DNA of 64,000 bases from Manis javanica (taxonomy: Eukaryota > Chordata > Mammalia > Pholidota > Manidae). The DNA lies in contig NC_133158.1 of assembly GCF_040802235.1 (NCBI RefSeq), forward strand, positions 35,840,001 through 35,904,000. The letters are read 5' to 3'. The stretch's first letter is position 1, and every line of letters begins with the position of its first letter. A model generated the notes under the pieces. The model made no database searches and was not told the origin of the DNA. It saw nothing but the letters and a program-made list of their open reading frames with translations. Shown piece by piece: positions 26,101 through 39,540 of the stretch. The translations under genes were made by a program, and so were the position numbers.

Positions 26101-26660
26101 TCAGGGGTGTGCCCCTCTTGTGAAGTACTGTTCACGCCTTTTACCCGTTCTTCCATTGGGAAGTTTTAAACTGTTTTCTTATTGATTCACAGATGTTTTT
26201 ATATGTTCAGAATATGACTTCCACACATTGCAAATAACATTTTTTGTTTGTGGCTTGTCTTCTCACAACTTTTATGGTGATTTTGTATGGACAGAAGTTA
26301 TTAATCTTAACAAGGCCAAACCTATCATTCTGTTCCTTTATTCTTTGAACTTATTTCTTGTTCAAGAAATCTCTGTATTCTGAGGTCATATATGTTCTCC
26401 TATATTATCATCTAAAAGCTTTATAATTTTGCTTTTCAAAAATAGGTTTTTCTGGTAAAATCTGAGTAAGACCCAGTAACTGTGGTCTAATTAATTGTCC
26501 TGTGTCCATTAATAAGCCATTCTAGTTGGGTCAGATGTCACCATTGAGGGAAACTGGGTATTGTGTATATGGAACCTCTATATATTATTTTGGCAATATA
26601 TTGTGAGCCTATAATATTCCAAATAGACTTTTAATCCATCTACAATTGATTTTTGTGAAC
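26101..26660 (-). repeat. Old L1 3' end, antisense
   Basis: T-rich sequence resembling the reverse complement of old L1 body, with an L1M-like 'AAACTGGGTATTGTGTATATGG' tail phrase near 26550 that reads in the + direction. It may therefore be two fragments. All frames are broken. Confidence 0.45.
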
Positions 26661-28447
26661 TGTGTGAGCCAGAAAATTAGGAAACTCCGCAAATCAGGAA
26701 TGGAGGGGACCTTCCCCAAACTGATAAAGAATACCTAGAAAGAAACCTACACCTACCGTCACACATTACAGGGAGAGCCTAAATTCTTTCCACCAAAGAT
26801 CAGAAACAAGGGAAAGACCTCACCACTCTTTTGTGTAAAACAGTACTGCAAGTGCTAGCCAGCACATAAAGGAAATAAAGACATACAGATTGGAAAGGAA
26901 TTAAAATATCCCTATTTGCAGATGGCATAATGGTCTATGTAGAAAATCCTAAAGAATCTGCCAAAAAAAAAAACCACCCCAAACTACTCAAAGCAACAAG
27001 TGAGTTTAGCAAGGCTGCAGCATCAACATAGAAAAACCAACAATATTTCTGTATACACTCAATGAATACTTGGAAATGGAAAATAAAAATACATTTAAAA
27101 GTCACTCAAAAAATAAAATACTTAGTTATAAACCTACCAAAACATGTACAGGACTTGTATGCTTAAAACAAAATGCTGATGAAAGAAACCAAAATTCTTA
27201 CCAAATGGAGAGACATCCCCTATTCATGGATGGGAAGATTCAACACAGCAAAGATGTCAGTTCTCCCCAAAATGATACATAGGTTTAGCACAATTCCTAC
27301 CAACATTCTAGCATGACATTTTGTAGATAAGATAGCATATTGTAAAGTTCATATGAAAAGGCAAAGAAACTAGAATAGCTAAGACAATCTTGAAAAATAA
27401 TAAACAAGGACTTACTCTACCTGACTTTGATTATACAGCTATGTAGTCAAACTGTGTGGTACTGATGAAGGGACAGACACATAGCTCAAGGGAACAGAAC
27501 GAAGAACCCAGAAATAGGTCCATACAATTATGACCAGCTGACTTTTCAAAAACATAATGAAAGCAATTCCATTAGGCAAGATAATATATTCAACAAATGA
27601 CACTAGCAATTGAATATCCAGAGGCAAGCAAAATAAACTCAACCTAAATATCATGCTTTTTTTTATTGAGGTATAATATTTATATGACATTGCTACTTTC
27701 AGGTATACAACAAAATGATTTGAATCACAATTAGTTAACATCTATCACCACACAGTTACAAAAATTTTTTCTTGTGATGAAGTTTGACTCTCTTAACAAC
27801 TTTCAAATATGTGATACAGTTTATAAAGTATGGTCACCATGCTGCACATTACATCCCTAGGACTTATTTATAACTGGAAGTTTATACGCTTTGACCCCCT
27901 TGACCCATTTCATCCACATCCCATAAACCTACACTTTAACAAAAATTAACTCAACATGGACCATAGATTTAAATGTAAACCATAAAACCACAAACCTTTT
28001 AGAAGAAAACATAAGAATAAATACTCAGAACCTAAGCCTTTGTGAAGAATTCTTAAAATGGCCCCAAAAGCATAAAAGATCCATAAAAAGAAAAAATCAA
28101 TAAACTGAAGTGCATCAAAATTTAAAACTTTTTTTTTTAAAAAAAGACCTGTTTAAGATAATGAAAAGAAAAGCTACAGACTGGAGAAAATATGTCTAAC
28201 CGCATCCCGACAAAGCACTTACATCTAGTACATATAAAGAATTCTCCAAACTCAAACACCAAATAAGCTGATTAGAAAATGGGCAAAGAATACAGAAAGA
28301 CATTTCACCAAGGAGGATATACAGAAGACACATAGCAAATAAAAATATGTTCAACATCACTAGAAGTTAGGGAAACGCTAATTAAGATCACAAGGACATA
28401 TGATCACACAGCTATTAGAACAGCTGAAATAAAAAACAGTGACAATA
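26661..28447 (+). repeat. Old L1 ORF2 fragments with nested antisense L1 end
   Basis: The + strand ORF2 text (CTATTTGCAGATGGCATAATG at about 26912, QMERHPLF-like peptide near 27205, end-of-ORF2 phrase at 28375-28445) is decayed. At about 27655-27935 a T-run followed by ATTGAGGTATAATATTTATATG marks an L1 3' end inserted in reverse. Confidence 0.75.
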
Positions 28448-31400
28448 GGAGGTGTAAAAAGATGGCAGTATGAGAAGTGAGGCAGAAATCTCCCAAAACC
28501 ACATTTAACATGAAAATAAAGCAAATACAACTGATCCTGAAGGAGCAACCGGAAAGAGGACTGGACAAGACGGCCTACAACTGGGGAAGAGAGAAGACCT
28601 CGTGGAAAGGGTAAAGGAGCAAAGCCATAATCCAGTGGGACCCAAGCGCTTCCCCCACCCCAGCTCACAGGCAGGGGGAAGAGAAAGGGAGCAGGAAGTA
28701 GAAGCCCAGGACTCCTGAGCACCCAGCCCTGGAGATCTGCTCCAGGAGCACGAACCCACATTACGTGGTGCTCTGCAGATTAGTGGGGTTGGAAAGCAAA
28801 GCCAGGTGGAATACTCAGAGAGACTGAGATTCCAGACACTTGTGGAGAACAGGTGCCCACAACCGACCACACCAGACAGAAGAAAGGCAGGCACTTTGAA
28901 AGACTTCCCAACAGCAAGTGGGATGCTAAAGGGGCAAGGATTACACAGAGCTTGCTGCTCAGGAGAAAGGACAGGTGGACCAAATCATCCTGGCACACTC
29001 AGCCAGCAGGTTGGGAACTTTCAGGAGCTTCAGGTGCTCCATCCCCCTGACTGGCAACACAACGCTGAGGACCCCACTGCGATTAGCAGCCTGCCACACC
29101 TTTCTGTGGGTCGGCACCAGTTCACAAATCTGCTGACCCCACTATCATGCCAGGCTAGCTGGAGGGTGGTTCCACCTACAGCACCTACAAGGGCATGGCA
29201 CAGAGGCTCCTCCCTGTGCACTCGGTCCACTGGCTCTGGCAGTGGAGGCAGGCATGGCAGCAGGGGAACAGGAAAGAGCTCTTTCCTCCTGGCAGGCACC
29301 GGTGCTGCTCACCTGCAACCTCGGCCATCACATCAGGTGCTGGGCAGCTCCAGAGAGTAGAGCTTCTGGGCACAAGGGGCGCCACCTACACAAAGTTATC
29401 ATTCCATAGTAATCATTAGAAATATGAAACAGCAAAACAATCTTGTATAAACCAAAATCCCTCAAACACCAGAAAGAGGGCTAAGTGAAACTGAAATCAT
29501 CAAATTTATTGATAAAGATTTCAAAATAAAAATCAAAAACATGCCTACAGAGCTATGGAAAAATATTCAAGATATCAGGGAGGACTTCAAGATAAAGATG
29601 AAACATTGAAAAATACAGTATCTGAACAGAAACATAAAATGGAGGGACTTAAAAGCAGATTAAATGAGGTAGAGGAGATGGTAAATGAAATAGAAAAGAG
29701 AAATACAAAGAAGCTGAGGCACAGAGAGAAAAAAGGATCCCTAGGAATGAAAGAATAAAGAGAACTGTGTGACCAATCCAAACAGAACACTATTCATATT
29801 ATAGGGGTATCAGAAGAAAGAGGAGAGAGAAAAAGGCATAGAAAGTGTCTTTGAGGAAATAATTGATGAAAACTTCCCCAATCTGGAGAAGAAAAGAGTC
29901 TCTCAGACCGTGGAAGTACACAGATCTCCCAACACATGGGACCCAAAGAAGACAACACCAAGACATATAGTAATTAACACACCACTCACTCCAAGATTTT
30001 AAGGACAAGGAAAGAGTATTAAAAGCAGCCAGAGAGAAAAAAGATCACATACAAAGGAAAACCCATCAGGTTATCATCAGATTTCTCAGCAGAAACCTTA
30101 CAGGCCAAAAGGGCATGATATATTTAATGTAATGAAACAGAAGGGCCTCGAACCAAGAATACTCTACCCAACAAGATTATCATTTAAATGTGAAGGATTA
30201 AACAATTTCCAGATAAGCAAAAGTTGAGGGAATTTACCTCCCACAAACCATCTCTACAGAGTATTTTAAAGGGACTGCTGTAGATAGAAGTGCACTAAGG
30301 CTAAATGGCTTTCACCAAAAAAAATAAAACCCCAAGTAAGGGAAGTAGACTTATAAATTACTAAACAATTGCAAAATTAAGTCAACTACCCACAAAGTCA
30401 GTCAAGGGATACACAAAGAGTACAGAATATAACAAAATATAAAGAGTGGAGGAAGAAAAAGAAGGGAGAAAAAAAAAGCCTTTAGATTGTGTTTGAAATA
30501 ACATACTAAGTGAGTTAAGTTAGACTGTTAGATAGGAAAGAAGCTGCCCTTGAACCTTTGGTAACCATGAATCTAAAGCCTGCAAAATAAGTACATATCT
30601 ATTGATAATCACCCTCAGTATAAATGGACTGAATGCACCAATCAAAAGACATAAGTTACTGAATGTATAAAAAAAACAAGACCTGTCTATATGCTGCCTA
30701 CAAGAGACTCACTTCAAACCCAAAGACATACACAGACTAAAAGTGAAGGTACGGAAAAAGATATTCATGCAAATAATAGGGGAAAAAAAGCAGCAGTTGC
30801 AGTACTTATATCAGACAAAACAGACTTCAAAGCAAAGAATGTAACAAGAGACAAAGACATTACATAATGATAAAGGGATCAGTCCAACAAGAGGATATAG
30901 CCATTATAAATATCTATGCACCCAACATAGGAGCACCTAAATATGTGAAATAAATACTACAGAATTAAAAGGGGAAACAGAATGCAGTGCATTCATTTTA
31001 GAAGACTTCAACACACCATTCACTCCAACAGGCAGTTCAACCAGACAGAAAATATGTAAGGACACAGAGGAACTAAACACCATATTAGAACAGATGGACC
31101 TAACAGACATCTACAGAACACTCCACCCAAAAGCAGCAGTATACACATTCTTATCAAGTGCACATGGAACATTTTCAAGAATATATTATATACTAGGCCA
31201 TAAAAAGAGCCTCAGGAAATTCAGAAGGACTGAAATTGTACCAACCAGCTTCTCAGACCACAAAGCTATGAAACTAGAAATAAATACCCAAAGAAAACAA
31301 AAAAGCCCACAAACACATGGAGGCCTAACAACATGCTCCTAAATAATCAATGGATCAATGACCAAATAAAACAGAGATCAAGCAATATATTGAGACAAGT

Positions 31401-34400
31401 GAAACAACTCAATACCTCAAAATCTGTGGGATGCAGCAAAGGTCATGCTAAGAGACAAGTATATTGCAATACAGGCCTACCTCAAGAAAGAAGAACAATC
31501 CCAAATGAACAGTCTAAACTCATATTTAATTAAACTAGAAACAGAAGAACAAATGAGGCCCAACGTCAGTAGAAGGGGGGACATAATAAAGATCAGAGCA
31601 TAAATAAATAAAATTGAGAAGAATAAAACAATAAAGAATCAATGAAAGCTAGGAGCTGGTTCTTCAAGAAAATAAACAAAACAGATAAAACCCAATCCAG
31701 ACTTATCAAGAAAAGAAGAGAGTCTACACACATAAAAAGAATCAGAAAAAGGAAAAATCACTAAGGACACCACAGAAATACAAAGAATTCATATAACTAT
31801 GAAAAGTTATATGCTGACAAACTGAATAACCTAGAAGCAACAGACAACTTTCTAGAAAAATACAACCTTCCAAGACTGACCCAAAAAGAAACAGAAATCT
31901 GAACAGACCAGTTATCAGCAATGAAATTGAATTGGTAATCAAAATACTACCTAAGAACAAAATCCCTGAACCAGATGGCTTCGCCACTGAATTTTACCAA
32001 GCATTTAGTGAAGACCTAATACCCATCCTCCTTAAAGTTTTCTGAAAAGTAGAAGAGGAGGGAATACTTCCAAATTCATTTTATGAGGCCAGCATCACTC
32101 TAATGCCAAAACAGACAAAGACACCACAAAAAAATAAAATTACAGACCAATATCCCTGATGAACATAGATGAAAAATCTTCAACAAAATACTAGTAAACT
32201 GAATTCAAAATACATCAAAAAGATCATCCATCATGATCAAGTGGGATTCATCCCAGGGATGCAAGGATGGTACAACATTTGAAAAATCCATCAACATCAT
32301 CCACCACATCAACAAAAAGAACAAAAACTACATGATCATCTCCATACATGCTGAAAAAGCATCTGACAAAATTCAATATCCACTGATGATAAAAACTCTC
32401 AACAAAATGGGTATAGAGGGCAAGTACCTTAAATAATAAAGGCCATATATGACAAACCCATAGGCAACATTATACTTGACAGTGAGAAGCTGAAAGCTTT
32501 TCCTCTAAGATTGGGAAGAAGACAAGGATGCCCACTCTCCCTGCTTTTACTCAACACAGTACTGGAAGTCCTAGCCACAGCAATCAGACAACACAGAAAT
32601 AAAAGTCATCCAGACTGGTAAGAAAGACATTAAACTGTCACTGTTGGCAGATGACATGATATTGTACATAAAAAATTCTAAAGAATCCACCCAGAAACTA
32701 CTAGAACTAACAAATGAATTCAGAAAAGTTGCACAATATAAAATCAATAAACAGAAATCTGTTGCATTCCTATATACTATTGATGAACTAGCAGAAAGAG
32801 AAATCAGGAAAACAACTCCATTTACAATTGCATCAAAAAGAATAAAATACCTAGGAATAAACCTAACCAAGAAGGTGAAAGACCTATGCCCTGAAAACTA
32901 CAAGACACTAATGAGAAAAATTAGAGAAGACACCAAAAACTGGAAATCTATCCCATGGTTGTGGATTGGAAGAATTAATATTGTCAAAATGGCCTTCCTG
33001 CCTAAAGCAATCTACAGGTTCAATGCAATCCCTACCAAAGTACCAACAACATTCTTCAACAAACTTAAACAAATAGTTCTAAAATTCATATGGAACCACA
33101 AAAGACCCCGAATAGCCAAAGCAATCCTGAGAAAGAAGAATAAAGCAGGGGGGATCTCGCTCCCCAACTTCAAGCTCTACTGCAAAGCCACAATAATCAA
33201 GACAATTTGGTACTGGCACAAGAACAGACCCATAGACCAACGGAACAGACTAGAGAGCCCAGATATAAACCCAAGCATATATGGTCAATTAATATATGAT
33301 AAAGCCATGAACATACAATGGGGAAATGACAGCCTCTTTAACAACTGGTGTTGGCAAAACTGGACAGCTACATGCAAGAGAATGAACCTGGATTATTGTC
33401 CAACTCCACACACAAAAGTAAACTCAAAATGGATCAAAGACCTGAATGTAAGTAATGAAACCATAAAACTCTTAGAAGAAAACATAGGGGCAAGGGAAAC
33501 AAAAGCAAAAATGAACAAGCAGGACTATATCAAACTAACAAGCTTCTGTACAGCAAAGACCACCATCAGTAGAACAAAAAGACATCCTACAGTATGGGAG
33601 AATATATTCATAAATGACGTATCCAATAAGGGGTTGACATCCAAATTATATAAAGAACTCACACACTTCAACAAACAAAAAGCAAATAAGCCAATTAAAA
33701 AATGGGCAGAGGAGCTGAACAGACACTTCTCCAAAGAAGAAATTCATATGGCCAACAGGCACATGAAAAGATGCTCCACATCACTAATCATCAGAGAAAT
33801 GCAAATTAAAACCACAATGAGATATCATCTCACACCAGTTAGGATGGCCAACATCCAAAAGACAAACAACAACAAATGTTGGCGAGGATATGGAGAAAGG
33901 GAAACCCTCCCCCTCCTACACTGCTGGTGGGAACATAAATTAGTTCAACCATTGTGGAAAGCAGTATGGAGGTTTCTCAATAAACTAAAAATAGAAAGAC
34001 CATTTGACCAATCAATTCCAGTCCTAGGAATTTACCTGAATAAAACAAAATATCTGAATCAAAGAGACATATGTAGCCATATGTGTATCACCACACTGTC
34101 TACAATAGCCTAAGTGTCCATCAGTAGATGAGTGGATAAAGATGATGTGGTACTTACACACAATGGAATATTATTCATCCATTAAAAGAAAAGAAATACT
34201 GCCATTTGCAACAACATGGATAGATTTAAAGGGCATTATGCTCAATGAAATAAGCCAGGTGGAGAAAGACAAATACCATATGATTTCACTTATTTGTGGA
34301 ATATAAAAACAAAGCAAAACAGAAGGAACAAAACAGTATTAGACTCACAGATGCTGAGAAGTGACTAGTGGTTACCAAGGGGGAGGGGAGGAGGTGGGGA

Positions 34401-34453
34401 TAGAGGGGAAGGGAACTGTTAAACCACTGTGATATACATTTGATTTAAAAAAA
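28448..34453 (+). mobile_element. Near full-length L1, copy 1 (inactive)
   Basis: A LINE-1 retrotransposon of about 6 kb, inserted inside the end of an older L1. It has a 5' UTR (28448-29480), an ORF1 relic (about 29490-30300, coiled coil at 29555-29758), an ORF2 relic (about 30567-34113) and a 3' UTR ending in an A-run at 34446-34453. The longest open piece of ORF2 is 32644-34113 (489 codons), covering the end of the reverse transcriptase and the C-terminal domain. The polymerase box reads LLADDMILY rather than FADD, and the endonuclease GDFN box reads EDFN. Multiple stops and frameshifts are present. Confidence 0.9.
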
Positions 34454-35244
34454 TTGGGATTGCACTGAATCTGTAAGTCCAACTGGGGATAACAGACACC
34501 TTTACCACATCAATATCAATGCCTTTACAATATAATACTGAATGTTCCAACCCATGAGTACTGTATCTCTTCACTTATTTAGGTTTTCTTTAATGTTTCT
34601 AAAAGTTCTATAATGTTCATAATAGAGGTCTTTCACTCCTTTTTGTCATATTTATTCCTATGAATGTCATATTTTTCCAGTACTTTAAATGTGTTCCCTT
34701 TTTAAAAACTTTCATATGTAGATGGTATTCAGAAACCAATAGATTTTTATACTACTTTTTATATCCAGAAACCTCATTAAACTACCTTATCTGAAAATAT
34801 TTTTGGTATTTTTTAAACTTCTCATACATTTTAAATTTTATTAAAATAATTTAAGACAAATTTCAATGTCTGCAACATCTGCTGTTATGTATCATTAATA
34901 TTCAGCCTTACTTCTTTTCTAATATTATTAAGACTTTGAAGTTACCTCTAAATAATGCTTTAACATCACCCTGCAAATTTATATATTACACTACTGTCAT
35001 TATTGTTCAGTTCAATAGTGTCTAATTTCCACTGAAGTTTCTCTTTTGACCCATAGGTTATTTGGAAATATTTGTCAATTTCCAAGCATATGGACTTTCC
35101 TTCTAGTTAATGATTTGGTTCTTATTTCTACCTCAATTGAACTGGAGTCAGTGAATATAATATACTTTATATTATTTCTGCCATTGGAAAAACTTTTTGT
35201 TGAAATATAAGTCACATACCATATGCCCCAAGTTAGGCAAACTG
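34454..35244 (-). repeat. Old L1 ORF2 fragment, antisense
   Basis: The start ATTGGGATTGCACTGAATCTG is the reverse complement of the conserved L1 ORF2 stretch encoding IYRFNAIP. T-rich antisense L1 text continues and reaches an L1 3' end phrase (GTTGAAATATAAGTCACATACC) near 35198. No open frame is present. Confidence 0.75.
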
Positions 35245-35880
35245 CAAAGTTTTTGAAAAGACAGACTTCTAAATTTCCCTGACTTCTGACACCAACTGCA
35301 TGTTCAGGGGCTTCCTGCAACCACCCTCAGGTTCAGCAGTTTGTCAGAACTCAGAGAACTCAATGAAAGCTGTTTTGCTCATATTTATGGCTTATTACAG
35401 AGAAGGGATACAGATTAAAATAAGACAAAGGAAGATATGCATAGGCCAGAGGCAAGAATGGTTCCAAACATAATGCTTTCATCAGTCTTTCCTTGTGACG
35501 TCAGGATGTGCTGCCTTAATGCCACTCTAAGTGATAATATGCACAGAATAGTTTCCACAAGCCTTGGTGTCCAGAGTTTTTATCAGGGCTCCCCCACAGA
35601 GGCATGACTGCTTGATTGTCCACATGGCAGTCTCAGTCTCCAGACTAACTGACACCGCATGACCCAAAGCCTGCACCCTATATCACACTGCTGATCTTTC
35701 CAGCATGACCAACCTCACTGATGACTATCAATTGATGACTATTGATGACAAGGTGCTCCCACCCTAAGATCTGGTGTGGTGAGCCCCCTAAACAAAGACA
35801 ACTGCTATCAGGTATGACATAGATCACCACCCAGAAGCCATGGGCAAAGGCCAGACCTCTCTTGGGCAAGGCTAAATTCT
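35245..35880 (-). mobile_element. LTR-like element nested in antisense L1
   Basis: The phrase run around 35340-35410 (AACTCAGAGAACTCAATGAAAG, GGCTTATTACAGAGAAGGGATACA) and TTGGTGTCCAGAGTTTTTATC at 35563 belong to a common mammalian LTR family read in reverse. An L1 3' end is split around it: 'AAGTCACATACC' before, 'TTTAAAGTGTACAATTCAGTGG' after. The family name is uncertain. Confidence 0.5.
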
Positions 35881-36340
35881 TTAGTACACACCATTTTTAA
35901 AGTGTACAATTCAGTGGTTGTTAGCATATTCACAATGTTGTACAACCATAAACACTGCTTAATTCCAGAAGATTTTCATCACCCCCCAAAAAAATACCCA
36001 TTAGCAGTCGCTCCCCACTTCTCTCTCACTTCTCCCCTGAGACCTTGGCAACCAGTAACCTATCTCTCTGGATTTGACTCTCTTGAACATTTCATAGAAA
36101 TGGACTCATACAACATGTGGCCTTTTGTCTGCCCTCTTTCACTCAGCATGATGCTTTCAACATTCATCCATGTTGAAGTATGTGTATCGGTGCTTCGTTC
36201 CCTTTTTCATGGCTGAGTATTATTCCATTGTGGATAGATCACATTTTGTTCATCAGCGGACAAACATTTGGGTTGTTTCCACTATTAGAAAAAATGCTAT
36301 GAATATTCAGGTACAAGTTTTTGTGTAGACCTCTGCTTTC
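35881..36340 (-). repeat. Old L1 3' end, antisense
   Basis: This is the reverse complement of an L1M-type 3' end, with TTTAAAGTGTACAATTCAGTGG at the start and the usual 'GGCTGAGTATTATTCCATTGTG' phrase near 36212. It continues the fragment interrupted by the nested LTR. Confidence 0.8.
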
Positions 36341-37100
36341 TGTTCCCTTGGGCAGACCTACGGCCAGCTTCTCCCTGGTGCTTCCTGGCCCGTCCGCACC
36401 AGACAGGCCCCCGCATGGCGTCACTCACCCCCTGGGTGGACAGACTCAGCTTCAGGCCTCCCTGCTGCCATCAGTGCCTGGGTCCTGAGGCACCTGAGCT
36501 CTGAGGACAGTTGGGGGGCCTCAGGATGAAAGGAGGGAGGCCCTATTTACCTAAACTAGGCTACTAGAAAATCGTAAAAGGAGAGTACCACCAAAACTAA
36601 AAAATGCTAGGATGATGAGGGATCACTTGCTCTAGCCCAGAACTGGACACTTCAGTGGCCTGGACAGTTCCCTCACTGGGCGGCCACTGCGTCCTGAAGG
36701 CCATCAGGGGATATGAACTTCCTGCAGCCCAGGTAGCTACTCTGGCCTCAGAATAACAGGTACGTCCTCTTTGGGCTGAGTTGAAATCTGTGTCCTGTGG
36801 TGTCCATCTCAGGGCCATACAGAACATTCTCCTCCCTGTTGGCTGAGCAGGCCCCTCAGAGGTCTGAAGGCCCAGTTTCCTGAAACACCCTCTTCTGTAG
36901 ACTCCTAAAGTCTCCCCTCCAACCGAAGGCAAGCAGTTCTTCCTGCTCTCAGGTCCGACCACTGAGCCCTGTGAAGCCCCTTATAATGAACCCCAGCAGG
37001 CATCAGTCAACAGATCCCTCTCTCACAGGAGCACATTGAGCTCGCCACTCAGCATCCGGCCATCACCGCCATCCCGGGAAATGCAGATCAAACCACCTAC
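36341..37100. other. CFAP92 intron, no element recognised
   Basis: Unique intronic sequence leading to the donor of the largest CFAP92 exon. I see no repeat and no additional exon. Confidence 0.6.
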
Positions 37101-38005
37101 CGGCTTTGGTGGCTGTCCCACAGCCGCTTCAGACCTCGGTTGGCCAAGCCTTCCAGAATGAGGACGTGGATCTTCCCGTCCAGCAGGTGGAAGCCCGTGA
37201 GCACATCCAGGTCCTGCCGCTCCTGGACCTTCACCCGCATCTTGAAGGCTGACAGGACCTGCTGGCTGTCCTTGACAGGACAGGAGCCCAGATCGAGGGC
37301 CCTGGCGTTGATCGCGGTGATGTCCTGCAGCAGGCTGTACAGGAGGAAGGCCCTCCTGCAGTCAAACACGAAAATAATGCGGCCAAACTGGGCGCCTGTG
37401 GGGTCTGGATTGGGGATTTCGGTCCCGGCCTGCAGCGACACCGCAATGTCCACCCGCAGCTTGAGCAGGGAGTCGGCCTCTAGGTAGTCGCCCTTGGGCA
37501 TCGGGTGATGCTGGAGGCCGTCCGTGGGGACGTGAAGCCCCATGACCTTCCTGGCCCGGCCATCCTGGCTGCGGTGAGTGGGCGGGGCCTCGCAACTGTG
37601 GACGGGGACAGCTAGGTTCAAGTACTTGCAGCCGAGGAGGAGGTCGGCAAAACTGACCTGGGCAACCCCATAAGGGTCCCACAGCTTGTTTTGAGATGCA
37701 AAGGGGTTGTTCTCTGTCTCTTTGGGAGAGATGAGGGCATGGAGGTTGAGATGTGAATCCAGGGGGTCGTCCCCAAACAGGGTGGGCTCCTGGGAATACT
37801 GCTCTGACTTGCGGTCCCGGTCGTGAACTTCCACCACCATGGGCGGGCCCCCCAGGTACTCCCTCAGGTCGCTGGGCTGCATGGCCCCAAGGAAGACGAC
37901 GTTGATGTCCTGGAATGAGATGTGGGCTGCATGCGGCTTCCCCTCAGTCTCATGAACCGGAGTCTTATGGAACTGGTACTTGCAGTACACGGGGGTGCAC
38001 AGCCG
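37101..38005 (-). CDS. CFAP92: CFAP92 large central coding exon
   Basis: On the minus strand 301 codons begin RLCTPVYCKYQFHKTPVHET and end WDSHQS, with two bases left for the next Arg codon. Landmarks are DINVVFLGAM, GGPPMVVEVHDRDRKSEQ, NPFASQNKLWDPYGVAQVSF, QFGRIIFVFDCRRAFLL and LDVLTGFHLLDGKIHVLILE. The first part probably belongs to the DUF4550 region of KIAA1257. Acceptor CTCGTAG, donor GTAGGT. No stop interrupts 905 bp, and long antisense frames here are shadows. Confidence 0.97.
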
Positions 38006-38780
38006 CTACGAGAGAACAAGGCAACAGCAGGTCACCAGGCTGCAGCGGCAGTCACTCTGCCTCCCCCTGAAGGAAGGCTCCCAGCACAGACGCTCAAATC
38101 CCAGGGCAACACGCACCCCAGCAACCCCCGCGGCCAGCGTGTCCTCATCTACACCATGCCCCTGAGCAAGCCCGCACTGCTCAGTCCCTCCCAGGAGGGA
38201 GCGCTGTTCCCGAGCGCACGAAGCTGCGGCGGGCACAAGACAAGGGCTCAGAAAGTTATCAGTCACTATTTCTTCCCCAGACTGTGAGTGCCATGAAGAC
38301 AGGCCATGTGCCTTTATCATATCCGCATTTCTAGTCCCTAACCCAAGCGTTGGCATAGGAAAGGTGGAGAGAGGTGGTTTTTAGAAAACGTAATCCATCT
38401 TTTCCAGACATACATTTGGAGGGTTGCCGCAGGCTCACTTTGAGCACATTAATAAGCATCCAAGAGGAAAGCTGCAACGAGGGGAAGACCCCGAGGTCTG
38501 GATCTCAAGGGCACGTGGAGAATGAGACGGAAAGGAGGGCGGGGCTGTGGGAGGCAGAAAACGGGAACTCCCATGTTTTAGCCTTGATGCTATTTTATAA
38601 TCAGAGGTTAACCTTATGCAAGTTTGGGGTCTGAATTCCTACTCCAAGTATGCTATTCAATTTGGTTTGTTTGAAAAGCAATTCTGGGTTAGTAGTGCTC
38701 CTGGAAACCTGGCAGAAGTAATTAAGAACACTTTTTGGAGAAATCCACTTTCAACCAAGGCCTCAAAGAATTCCCACAGA
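38006..38780. other. CFAP92 intron, no element recognised
   Basis: Unique sequence with scattered short open frames and no conserved or repeat feature that I recognise. Confidence 0.55.
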
Positions 38781-39382
38781 GAAGGTTCCATTGAACATGA
38801 GATCACAGTAAAGAAAAAAAAAGAAAATCACAAAACACCAAAGGGGAAAAAGGTACTAGCAAAGTCAAATATACAAAGGCATAAGATATTAGAGTGATAA
38901 GATACATAAAGCAAATATATGTTAGTCTATTTTTAAAAGTGATGTCATCAAGGTTGAATCTACTGTATTTCTATTTACTAGCAATAAGGAATATTAAAAT
39001 GAAAAAATTTAAATATCATCTACAGTAACATAAAAACATAAAATGCTTAGAAAGAAATGAAGTGAAAGCTGTATAAGACCTTTACACTGAAAACTACACA
39101 GCATTGCAGAGAGAAATCAAAGAAAATCTAAATGGAGAAATAATGCCATTTCCAGCGTCAGGAAAATGCAATTAACTCTCAATGAATCATGGACTTAAAC
39201 AAAAGAGCTAAAGTTATATACCTTCTAAAAGTATCTTCATGAACTTGGGGTGGAAAAAGATGTCTTTGACAGGACATAAAAAGCCCTAGTAATAACAGCA
39301 AAAGGTGATAAAAAATGTACTTCATCAAAGACACTGTTAAGAAAATTAAAGTCAAGCCCCAGACTGGCAGAAAATATGTACA

Positions 39383-39436
<54 letters not shown>

Positions 39437-39540
39437 GACAAAAGACTTGTATCCAGAATATAAAAAGAACATCTATAAAGCAATAATAAAAAAGAAAAAA
39501 GTTAAAAATAGTAAAAGAGGTACTTTCAAATCTGGTTAAA
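38781..39540 (+). repeat. Old L1 ORF2 fragment and (TA)n tract
   Basis: A decayed L1 ORF2 text reads 'GACCTTTACACTGAAAACTAC' near 39079. It is followed by a pure TA dinucleotide run at 39386-39434. More A-rich L1 text follows. Nothing is intact. Confidence 0.7.
39386..39434. repeat. (TA)n microsatellite
   Basis: About 24 uninterrupted TA units inside old L1 sequence. Long pure TA tracts are unstable and often misassembled, so the length may not be exact. Confidence 0.95.

Noticed and set aside
28806..29360. 184-codon plus-strand open frame
   Set aside because: It lies in the GC-rich 5' UTR of L1 copy 1, is not related to ORF1, and has no recognisable domain.
32644..34113. Long 489-codon frame as a host gene
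   Set aside because: It is the reverse transcriptase end and C-terminal part of a decayed L1 ORF2, not a cellular gene.
37140..37487. 115-codon plus-strand open frame
   Set aside because: It is the antisense shadow of the large CFAP92 exon, with no conserved features of its own.
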